In this document: positions 6,418 through 12,181 of the stretch, piece by piece | Layout: every line of letters begins with the position of its first letter | How positions within the stretch are numbered: position 1 is the stretch's first letter | Source: REDI01 sp038123735 | GTDB taxonomy: Bacteria; Myxococcota_A; UBA796; GCA-2862545 | Direction: 5' to 3' | Length of the DNA: 12,181 bases | NCBI GenBank assembly: GCA_038123735.1 | Contig: JAYPAP010000115.1 | Coordinates: 1-12,181 of the forward strand | Notes under the pieces: model-generated | Database searches by the model: none | What the model saw: only the letters and a program-made list of their open reading frames with translations | Told to the model about the DNA's origin: nothing | Program-made: the position numbers and the translations under genes

Positions 6418-6858
6418 CTAAGAAACCAGTGCATGAATGATGCGCCGGATGTCATCCGGTCCGGCGACATCGCTCACATGGGCCACGGGCGCATACTGTT
6501 GTTGAATCCTACCCCATCGCCGTGGTTCCGAGGTGAAATCATAGCTGAGCACCACCGGCAGTGCAGTGATCTCGCGCAGCGCCTTGAGAACGAATAAACC
6601 CTGATGATCCTGCAGGTATGCCAGGGCCTGCACCGGGTCGCCATTGAATCGATCCGCCGTGGCGCTGAGGTCGCCGAGTAGTAAATCATCAGAAGTGCGG
6701 TCGAAACGCATGTCTAGGTAAACGGCATCGAAATCAGAGTCCTGAACGAGACTTAAGGCCATGCCCCCATCTCCGGCGCGCTCCCAAGACATTTCCGGCA
6801 AGAAACGCTGAAGCATCTCGCTGTACTCGAATCCGTCCTCAACCACCAAAATCCTCAT
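6418..6858 (-). CDS. Stand-alone response-regulator receiver protein with an atypical loop
   Basis: A 146-residue protein consisting of one receiver domain. Visible landmarks: MRILVVEDG supplies the acidic pair E7/D8; VYLDMRFD supplies the probable phospho-acceptor D49; LPVVLSYDF places Ser105 at the switch Thr/Ser position. Between D49 and the GLFVLKALRE helix there are 38 residues where about 8 are usual, including DDLLLG, so there is an insertion of about 30. The conserved Lys after strand 5 is not in its usual place (VAHVSDVAGPDD). No output domain follows, so it must act by protein contact, as a phosphate sink or on a partner. It follows the kinase after 6 bases with GGAG upstream and is probably co-transcribed. 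The same insertion type occurs in the sigma-54 activator of this operon. Confidence 0.85.
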   Translation of the reverse strand: MRILVVEDGFEYSEMLQRFLPEMSWERAGDGGMALSLVQDSDFDAVYLDMRFDRTSDDLLLGDLSATADRFNGDPVQALAYLQDHQGLFVLKALREITALPVVLSYDFTSEPRRWGRIQQQYAPVAHVSDVAGPDDIRRIIHALVS

Positions 6859-6864
6859 GACAGC

Positions 6865-9567
6865 TCACTCCACGGCTGGCAATCGAACGACCACGGCCTT
6901 CGACCACCCAGGTTCAGGCTCAACTTTGACTGAGCCGCCATTGCGACTGATCACATCGACCGTCAGCCCCAGCCCACGGTCGATATATCGGCTCCTGATC
7001 ATCTGCGTGCTCAGAGCCTTGGGCGCACGGTCACAAACGCGCACAACTACCGACTCCATCCACGTGATCTCATCGATTTCAACGTCTACTCGAACCAAGA
7101 AGTCTGCTGAATTTCCGGGGCTGGCCCCGATGGCATTTCGGAGCAAATTTCTCACGATCAAATCAAGATCCTCCTGCCAAATGCGGACGCGCGGCGGTAC
7201 TCCACCAACCTCGATGACAAGGTCGAGCCTCGTCGCCCTCTCGCGGATCCCCGGCTCCTCACACACATCTACCCATACGGAACGGATACGTGATTCACTG
7301 ATGTCTACGACGTGAAGATCCGCGATCAACCCACCAAGCTCCACATACGCACCCTCGTTGAGTATCGCGGCTGCTCGCCTCAACTGTGCAATGCCAACTG
7401 CCGGATTGCGCTCTAGCGCCCGCCCTGCCTTCTCCAGGAGCGAAAACCCCTCGTTGACCATCGAAAAGGTTGGATCTTTGGTGCGAAGGTCGAGGAACAC
7501 CCCATTGCGTCTCGCGGCGGCCTGCAACTTCTCCATATACCCGCGCCCTCTCGCAATCGGCCCATTCGATTCGAACATCCTTGCCAAAAACCAGTCTCTG
7601 AGCTCGACCTCTCCACGTTCAAGGCTGTCCGCAATGACGCCAAGGACGCTGGTATTATGCTTCAAAACCTCATGCCGGAGTGCACTGCTCACCGACGCCA
7701 CCTCTCGCCAGGCCATTGGGTCAGCATCCAACCATGCGCGGACCGTCTTGGTACGGCGTCGTCGTACTATCGACATGCTCATCGCGGTGGCCAACCCAAG
7801 CAACACCGTCAATACAATAGCTAATACTGCATACTCAGCGTTTCGCACCAATCGCCAGAGCCGTTCCGCACGCGCATCCATCGACGGGTCCGATACCCCA
7901 AGTTGCGACACCGCCTCCAAGTGGCCGCGTGTGCCGGGCAGATCCCACCCCTCCCATGCGCGCTCGGCAAGGAACAAATTAGCTTTTGCCGCACCCGGCC
8001 CAGCCATGGCCGCCGCTCGGCTCCAGTCTTGAATGGCCTCTTCAGGCTTTCCTTCTCTCTCCCTCAAGGTACCGAGGTGGACCCAAATGGCCGGCTGCGC
8101 TGGATCGACATCGAGACTACGCCGATAAATGGACTCGCTCTCCGTACCCAACGCCTCCAACTGCCCGACCTCACTCTCCGCCCGATAACGCAGAATATGG
8201 GCCCATAAATTTAATGGCTTCACCCAAGTAGGCTCACGTTTCGAGGCGTCCTGAGCGTAGCGGACAGCACGCTCGAGCGCTGCGCGGCGCTGATCGACAT
8301 CTTCCCGCTGACGAGAACGCTGCCACAGCGCCTCTGCCATATAGTAGGTCCGACATGCATCTTCATGTCGATGCTTCTGGCAGGGGGCTTGACCCAAGGG
8401 CACCGCCTCCACCGGCTCCACTTTACGGTTCACATCCGTAAACAGGCGGTCTACCTCCACTGCCGCAGCGCCATTCAGGTGCTCTCGCACGCGCTCCGCT
8501 CGACCAATCCAGATCGGATCTCCCGCAACCGCGAGAGAGAGGGCAACCTCTGCCTGCTCTCGCAAGATGACTTGATCGGTATGATCAGCACTGAGCGCCC
8601 GACCAAAGGCGAAGTATGCCTCATCATTTCGGCGCCCGGCATACCGGTCTCTCAGCAGGCGGGCCAAGCCCAAGGACCACCGCACGTCCATCGGAGCGAG
8701 CGCCTCAGCGATGAGATAATGCCGCTCAGCAGTTGCAATATCGCCATATTCTGCGAGCGCAGTTGCATACACGCCATGGACCTCGGAACTCTGAGGATAT
8801 CGGACGGACAAGGCCTGAAGTCGTGCCAGCCCAGCGCTGTGTTCCCCTTCGCGCTGGAGCTTCCTGATCGACCGCATTTCGTTAAGGCCAGCCTCATCCA
8901 GCGGAATGGGTGACGCTGATGAGAGGCGCTCCGCCAATCGCGTCACCTCCAAAGCTTCCAGCGCCGCAGCGAGCTGCGGCTGGGACTCGGGAATTTCGTC
9001 GAGAGCGCGTTCCAGAATAAGACTCGCCAAGCTCTCATCGCCCTCATTTTCAACCTGGTCGCTAATCACCTGCGCCGCGATGGCTCCAACTTCGCCCGCC
9101 GCCTCCACCCCCTCAAGCCAAGACAGGAAGAGTTCGGCAGCGCGTTCCGGGTCTGAGTCAGCCACGCGAATTGCGAGCAACGGCGCCACGCCCGGGTCAT
9201 CCCCATATCCCACTAAGTCATCGGTAGCCTCAGCATACTCCTGACGATCATCAATTTTAAGCGCAACTATCGAGCGCCGCACGAGGAGGTCACGATCGAC
9301 CCCTCCCCGCTTGAGCAACGCCAAGGCTCGGCCGGGGTCCTCTAGTTCCAGCATCTCAGCACCCCGAAGAAGGGCCTCAGACCGGCCAGTCAATTCAAAC
9401 AGGCGCTCATAGAGGCGTGCGGCCCCCTCTCGGTCCCCACGCTCGGCGACCGCATCCGCGTTGGACCACATCGCAGCGACCGCGGGCGAGAGGCCCACCG
9501 GTGACTGAGCCGAGAGGGTTAAAGGCCACAACAAAGCCGCGAGCGCGAGCAGCCTGAACCTCGTCAA
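6865..9567 (-). CDS. Histidine kinase with secreted TPR sensor region
   Basis: A 900-residue protein. Residues 1-20 (MTRFRLLALAALLWPLTLSA) are a signal peptide. Residues 25-575 are helical, with TPR-like repeats (for example about 31-60, 261-294, 493-520), and should be periplasmic. One membrane segment lies at 578-601, followed by RRRR. The cytoplasmic part holds an H-box-like LRHEVLKHN with candidate phospho-His632, an N box RNLLRNAIG at 806-813, a weak G1 box (CDRAP, D846, without the usual glycines) and a clear G2 box (RGLGLTVDVISRNGG, 864-878). H-box to N-box spacing is about 175 residues, longer than the usual 100 or so. The start is TTG at 9567, overlapping the activator stop as TTGA; no later start keeps the signal peptide. 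It likely senses an envelope or small-molecule state and signals to one or both neighbouring receivers. Confidence 0.85.
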   Translation of the reverse strand: MTRFRLLALAALLWPLTLSAQSPVGLSPAVAAMWSNADAVAERGDREGAARLYERLFELTGRSEALLRGAEMLELEDPGRALALLKRGGVDRDLLVRRSIVALKIDDRQEYAEATDDLVGYGDDPGVAPLLAIRVADSDPERAAELFLSWLEGVEAAGEVGAIAAQVISDQVENEGDESLASLILERALDEIPESQPQLAAALEALEVTRLAERLSSASPIPLDEAGLNEMRSIRKLQREGEHSAGLARLQALSVRYPQSSEVHGVYATALAEYGDIATAERHYLIAEALAPMDVRWSLGLARLLRDRYAGRRNDEAYFAFGRALSADHTDQVILREQAEVALSLAVAGDPIWIGRAERVREHLNGAAAVEVDRLFTDVNRKVEPVEAVPLGQAPCQKHRHEDACRTYYMAEALWQRSRQREDVDQRRAALERAVRYAQDASKREPTWVKPLNLWAHILRYRAESEVGQLEALGTESESIYRRSLDVDPAQPAIWVHLGTLREREGKPEEAIQDWSRAAAMAGPGAAKANLFLAERAWEGWDLPGTRGHLEAVSQLGVSDPSMDARAERLWRLVRNAEYAVLAIVLTVLLGLATAMSMSIVRRRRTKTVRAWLDADPMAWREVASVSSALRHEVLKHNTSVLGVIADSLERGEVELRDWFLARMFESNGPIARGRGYMEKLQAAARRNGVFLDLRTKDPTFSMVNEGFSLLEKAGRALERNPAVGIAQLRRAAAILNEGAYVELGGLIADLHVVDISESRIRSVWVDVCEEPGIRERATRLDLVIEVGGVPPRVRIWQEDLDLIVRNLLRNAIGASPGNSADFLVRVDVEIDEITWMESVVVRVCDRAPKALSTQMIRSRYIDRGLGLTVDVISRNGGSVKVEPEPGWSKAVVVRLPAVE

Positions 9568-11156
9568 CTGGACGTTCCCCGCAAGTCACGTACCTTCAGC
9601 CCAAGCTGATTAAATCGGAGCTGCACTTTTCGCCGATGCGACTCGTCACCCAACAATGCGGTGGCCATGCGCCCAAAGTCCCCATCATACCTGCGCCAAA
9701 GCTGCTCGAAATACTGACGTTCGCATGACTGGGCCACCTTGTTCAAGGTCTCTGCGGGAGAGAGAGCAAAGGAAAGACGCCCCCCCTCAAGGACCTCTTC
9801 CCCAGCCTCCGCGAGAGGTACGAGCATGTCTCGCAGTACCTTCGGCCGAACGACGATGGTCTGGGAACGCGTGTGAGACTCCAACCCTGCGGCTTCGGCG
9901 AGCGCAAAGAGCACCGCATTCTCGATCACCATGGAAAACTCGCGCAGATTACCAGGCCAACTGTGAGACCGTAACATCCGAAACGCCCGTTCTGGGAACG
10001 CAAGAACCAACCCACTCGATGCCGCTTCCGAGCCACCCGACCCGATGCGCACCGTGACCTCCCGAGAACACCCAACCGACTCACTGACCGAGCGCACCAG
10101 TTCGCGGATCCCTTCCCTGGCGAGCGCTTGGGCAGTGACGAACTCCAAGAGCCGCTCCCAGTCCCACCGACGTTCCTTCAGCGCCGGCAATGTCACGGCG
10201 GCCGCGGGGTTCAGGCGCATGTAGAGGTCCATTCGAAAGGTACCAGCCTGTGAGCGCTTACGTAGGTCTTCGTTGGTCGCGGTGACGAGCTTGACGTCGA
10301 TACGACGCTCCTTGGCATCTCCCACGCGCGTAACCACCCCCTCCTGAAGAACCGAAAGGAGCATCTTCTGAGCATCCATCGATAGGTTCCCGATCTCATC
10401 AAGAAAGAGCGTGCCCCCATTTGCTTGCTCAAAGGCACCGATTCGATCGGACACAGCACCTGTATACGCACCCCGAACCGAGCCGAATAAATGGGCTGCC
10501 ATCAAGTCTTGCGGGACCGTCGACAGATCCACCGTGACGAGCGGACCACTGCGGCCCGACCTCGGATGTACAAAGTGACGGACGATGAGGCTCTTGCCTG
10601 TTCCAGTAGGCCCGAGCATCATCACGGGTAGCCGGCCCTGGGACATAATGGCTAATTTCTGGCGTATTCGGCCCATGACCAAGCTACGCCCCCAGTAGAC
10701 GGGGCCATCGAATTCCTTCAGCTTGGTCGCATCGACAGCGCGGCTCACTAATATCCGCAAGCCCTGAACGTCCATGGCCTCATCGTCGACGAAATACGTC
10801 ACGTCCTCATCAGCGAGCTGTGCGTCGACTACCAGGTCATCTCTGGCGGTCATGACCACGATCGGGAGATTGGGATAGAGCTTCCGAATCTCCTTCAAAA
10901 TTCGCAGGCCTTGGGTTCGCTTAGCAGTCTCAATCTGAGCCTCTGGGTCATTTGGCCCCACGCCGAGCAAGAGCTCCGTCGCGATGTCGAAGTGTACGTC
11001 CAACATGACAAGGTCGATCCGCCCTCGCCCACGTGCCAAGGCGTCTTTCGCGCTCCTCCAGTCTCGTGCGGGCCCTCGATAGCGATGATTGGGCATCGCC
11101 CGTCTGCACAGGTCGACGGTGCGGTCTTGATCATCGATGACCAGGATGTCAGCCAT
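9564..11156 (-). CDS. Sigma-54-dependent activator: receiver, AAA+, Fis-type HTH
   Basis: A 530-residue NtrC-family protein. Receiver at 1-145: acidic pair D8/D9, phospho-acceptor D53 (MLDVHFD), Thr103 switch residue (VVMTARDD), no Lys at the usual place (YFVDDEAMD), and an insertion of about 22 residues after D53 containing ELLLG. AAA+ domain about 155-410: Walker A GPTGTGKS 182-189, sigma-54 contact loop GAYTGA 229-234 (the Tyr form of GAFTGA), Walker B GTLFLDEI 248-255, arginine-finger region FRMDLYMRLN 307-316, sensor 2 WPGNLREF 400-407. The lid carries about 30 extra residues (about 355-388). A Fis-type helix-turn-helix closes the protein (about 483-520: LLGDESHRRKVQLRFNQLGL). It hydrolyses ATP to open sigma-54 promoters. 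The start at 11156 is chosen over 11183 because AAGGAG lies 6 bases upstream. It overlaps the gene before it by 8 bases and the kinase by 4. Confidence 0.93.
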   Translation of the reverse strand: MADILVIDDQDRTVDLCRRAMPNHRYRGPARDWRSAKDALARGRGRIDLVMLDVHFDIATELLLGVGPNDPEAQIETAKRTQGLRILKEIRKLYPNLPIVVMTARDDLVVDAQLADEDVTYFVDDEAMDVQGLRILVSRAVDATKLKEFDGPVYWGRSLVMGRIRQKLAIMSQGRLPVMMLGPTGTGKSLIVRHFVHPRSGRSGPLVTVDLSTVPQDLMAAHLFGSVRGAYTGAVSDRIGAFEQANGGTLFLDEIGNLSMDAQKMLLSVLQEGVVTRVGDAKERRIDVKLVTATNEDLRKRSQAGTFRMDLYMRLNPAAAVTLPALKERRWDWERLLEFVTAQALAREGIRELVRSVSESVGCSREVTVRIGSGGSEAASSGLVLAFPERAFRMLRSHSWPGNLREFSMVIENAVLFALAEAAGLESHTRSQTIVVRPKVLRDMLVPLAEAGEEVLEGGRLSFALSPAETLNKVAQSCERQYFEQLWRRYDGDFGRMATALLGDESHRRKVQLRFNQLGLKVRDLRGTSS

Positions 11157-11643
11157 GGTCGGCTCCTTCGACGAGTGATTCATGAAGCGCCCTCACCGCT
11201 TCGGACACACTCTTGCACACATCGATCCCCTCATTCACGTCATGTTCGGTCAATGGCTGTCCCGAGCGAAGTGCTTCGATCAGCGTTTTCACACGCAACA
11301 TCGTCTGCTGAAGGTCAGCAAATTCAGCGTTGTGGCTAAGATCTACCCGACTCCCACTCGAGAGTTCGGTCCGACCCGTCAGGAGTGGAAAATAGCCCTC
11401 CCAAACCGTCCAGCCATCCTCCACCCCCTCGGGCCCCCGCCGGGTCTCGAGCAGGTCTTCCTTGAGAGAGCGGAGCCGTTCATCCGTTCCTGCGTCCGGC
11501 CCCAACCAGCGCGAGCTGAAGTAGATATATTTCGCCAAGTCGTGCCGAAGACGAGCCAGCACAAGTAGGGCTTCTGAAGGCGATGCTGTAGGGCCTTTCG
11601 CGTTCTTGGTTTCCATACGTCTACCACCGCTCCTCTTCATCAC
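11149..11643 (-). CDS. Uncharacterised helical protein with LRHDLAK motif, possible phosphotransfer partner
   Basis: A 164-residue soluble protein (155 if it starts at the ATG at 11616). It is predicted helical by eye. The segment LARLRHDLAKYIYFSSRWLG (His34 in the long form) looks like a histidine-kinase H box or Hpt helix and echoes LRHEVLKHN of the kinase in the same operon. A second conserved-looking block follows: KEDLLETRRGPEGVEDGW and VWEGYFPLLTG, then a long C-terminal helix. There is no ATP-binding domain, signal peptide or membrane segment. I know this pattern only as an uncharacterised myxobacterial type and assign no firm function. Start choice is open: ATG pairs at 11643/11640 have a poor ribosome site, while GAGGAG lies rather far (13 bases) from 11616. 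It heads the operon and overlaps the activator by 8 bases. Confidence 0.72.
   Translation of the reverse strand: MMKRSGGRRMETKNAKGPTASPSEALLVLARLRHDLAKYIYFSSRWLGPDAGTDERLRSLKEDLLETRRGPEGVEDGWTVWEGYFPLLTGRTELSSGSRVDLSHNAEFADLQQTMLRVKTLIEALRSGQPLTEHDVNEGIDVCKSVSEAVRALHESLVEGADHG
11163..11168 (-). promoter_or_regulatory. Shine-Dalgarno site deciding the start of the sigma-54 activator
   Basis: AAGGAG on the minus strand, 6 bases before the ATG at 11156, lies inside the last codons of the upstream gene. It favours 11156 over the in-frame ATG at 11183 and implies translational coupling. Confidence 0.7.
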
Positions 11644-11667
11644 CGCCCGAATATCGGCCTATCCCGC

Positions 11668-11695
11668 AGTATATTGTAGTTTCACAAGTAGTCAT
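11668..11695 (-). promoter_or_regulatory. Putative sigma-70-type promoter of the signalling operon
   Basis: On the minus strand ATGACT (11690-11695) and TATACT (11668-11673) are separated by 16 bases, matching TTGACA/TATAAT at 4 and 5 of 6 positions. The expected start point is near 11661, about 18 bases before the first possible start codon at 11643 and 45 before the one at 11616. This is motif reading only. Confidence 0.45.
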
Positions 11696-11713
11696 GTCGT
11701 AATTATTCATCAA

Positions 11714-11722
11714 TGATATACT
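11714..11722 (+). promoter_or_regulatory. Putative extended -10 promoter of the RRM gene
   Basis: TGATATACT fits an extended -10 element (TG-n-TATAAT type, 5 of 6 in the hexamer). The -35 position (about 11694-11699, ATGTCG) is poor, as is common for extended -10 promoters, and overlaps the -35 of the divergent operon promoter. The expected start near 11729 leaves a leader of about 48 bases opening with a small hairpin GCTC-GTTGAT-GAGC (11729-11742). Confidence 0.4.
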
Positions 11723-11776
11723 GGGGCGGCTCGTTGATGAGCACAACCATTCACTATTCGAGATCGAGACCAAATC

Positions 11777-12181
11777 ATGGGGACCAGGCTGTTCGTTGGA
11801 GGGCTTTCCTTCAACACCGACGATGCGGGGCTAAAGGACGCGTTTCAGGCACACGGAAACGTGGTCGAAGCCAAAGTTATTCTGGACCGGGATACCGGCC
11901 GCAGCCGAGGATTCGGTTTCGTCACATTCGCCACGGATGAAGAGGCTCAGGCGGCAGTTCAGGCGATGAACGGAGCGTTTGTCGACGGTAGGACCATCCG
12001 CGTAAATGAAGCCCAAGAGCGCGGCGGGCGCCCCGGTGGCGGCCCACGCGGCGGCGGTGGTGGTTACCGCGGCGGCGGCGGCGGCGGTGGTGGTTACCGC
12101 GGGGGCGGCGGCAGAGGCGGGCCTGAGGTGGTGACACGCGGTCGGGGCCCTGGACCCGGGCAGCGGCCGGCGGGCCCACCA
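11777..12181 (+). CDS. RRM-domain RNA-binding protein with Gly/Arg-rich tail (runs off right edge)
   Basis: 135 codons without a stop up to the window edge. Residues 3-78 form one RNA recognition motif: RNP2 is LFVGGL (5-10), RNP1 is RGFGFVTF (44-51), with the aromatic residues F6, F46 and F48 that stack on RNA bases, and the usual loops (LDRDTGRSRGFGF, MNGAFVDGRTIRV). From residue 83 the protein is Gly/Arg-rich with two GYRGG units, then GPEVVTRGRGPGPGQR. This is the layout of small bacterial Rbp proteins, known from cyanobacteria and several proteobacteria, thought to bind RNA and sometimes cold-induced. The start is fixed by an in-frame TGA at 11738-11740 with no other start between. The ribosome site is weak (GAGA about 9 bases upstream). 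The C-terminal end is missing, and the tail frame should be rechecked because the sequence there is repetitive. Confidence 0.9.
   Translation, partial: MGTRLFVGGLSFNTDDAGLKDAFQAHGNVVEAKVILDRDTGRSRGFGFVTFATDEEAQAAVQAMNGAFVDGRTIRVNEAQERGGRPGGGPRGGGGGYRGGGGGGGGYRGGGGRGGPEVVTRGRGPGPGQRPAGPP
12048..12102 (+). repeat. 25-bp tandem direct repeat with 30-bp period in the Gly-rich tail
   Basis: Bases 12048-12072 recur exactly at 12078-12102. Each copy encodes Gly-rich sequence ending in GYRG. Ten-codon spacing keeps the frame. It is very GC-rich, a likely place for slippage or assembly trouble close to the window edge. Confidence 0.85.

Noticed and set aside
8365..8913. Plus-strand frame of 182 codons inside the kinase gene
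   Set aside because: It is antisense to a well-supported TPR region, and no domain or ribosome site is visible.

Overview
The window looks like a chromosomal piece of a GC-rich, predatory- or fruiting-type Gram-negative bacterium, most likely Myxococcota or another former deltaproteobacterial lineage. This is an inference from content: a lipoprotein with an array of MopE-type Asp-rich metal-binding repeats, a sigma-54 activator next to a periplasmic-TPR histidine kinase, and a bacterial RRM RNA-binding protein with a Gly-rich tail. A run of 10 N at 1827-1836 indicates a scaffolded draft or metagenome assembly.

Layout. On the left, two leftward genes are joined by an ATGA overlap: an SRPBCC/START-like protein (200-733) and an unrecognised protein that runs off the edge (1-203). 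Diverging from them is a rightward pair: a GNAT acetyltransferase (827-1636) and a MazG/DCTPP-type nucleotide pyrophosphohydrolase (1645-2035) interrupted by the N gap. The second gene converges on, and overlaps by 16 bases, the first of seven leftward genes that fill 2020-11643.

In transcription order the seven leftward genes are: a small all-helical protein with an LRHDLAK motif (11149-11643); a receiver/AAA+/Fis sigma-54 activator (9564-11156); a secreted-TPR, single-TM histidine kinase (6865-9567); a stand-alone receiver (6418-6858); a NUDIX hydrolase (5806-6366); a SAM-dependent DNA methyltransferase with a TSPPY motif (4646-5809); and a large lipoprotein (2020-4560). The first four are packed tightly (8-base overlap, 4-base overlap, 6-base gap) and form a probable signalling operon. 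A divergent rightward RRM protein (11777 to the right edge) shares a short two-way promoter region with that operon.

How they work together (inference). The kinase probably senses something in the periplasm through TPR and signals to one or both receivers. Both receivers carry the same kind of extra loop after the phospho-acceptor Asp and lack the usual conserved Lys, so this is a non-standard two-component or phosphorelay system whose output is sigma-54 transcription. The small protein may be a phosphotransfer or scaffold partner. NUDIX and methyltransferase are translationally coupled. The lipoprotein joins a metal-binding repeat array to a C-terminal domain that strongly resembles the glycine-rich domain of the animal receptor kinases ALK and LTK. 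I regard the receiver loop system and the ALK/LTK-like domain as the two most notable things here. No tRNA, rRNA, CRISPR array, transposase or phage gene was seen, and no intergenic stretch exceeds about 135 bases.
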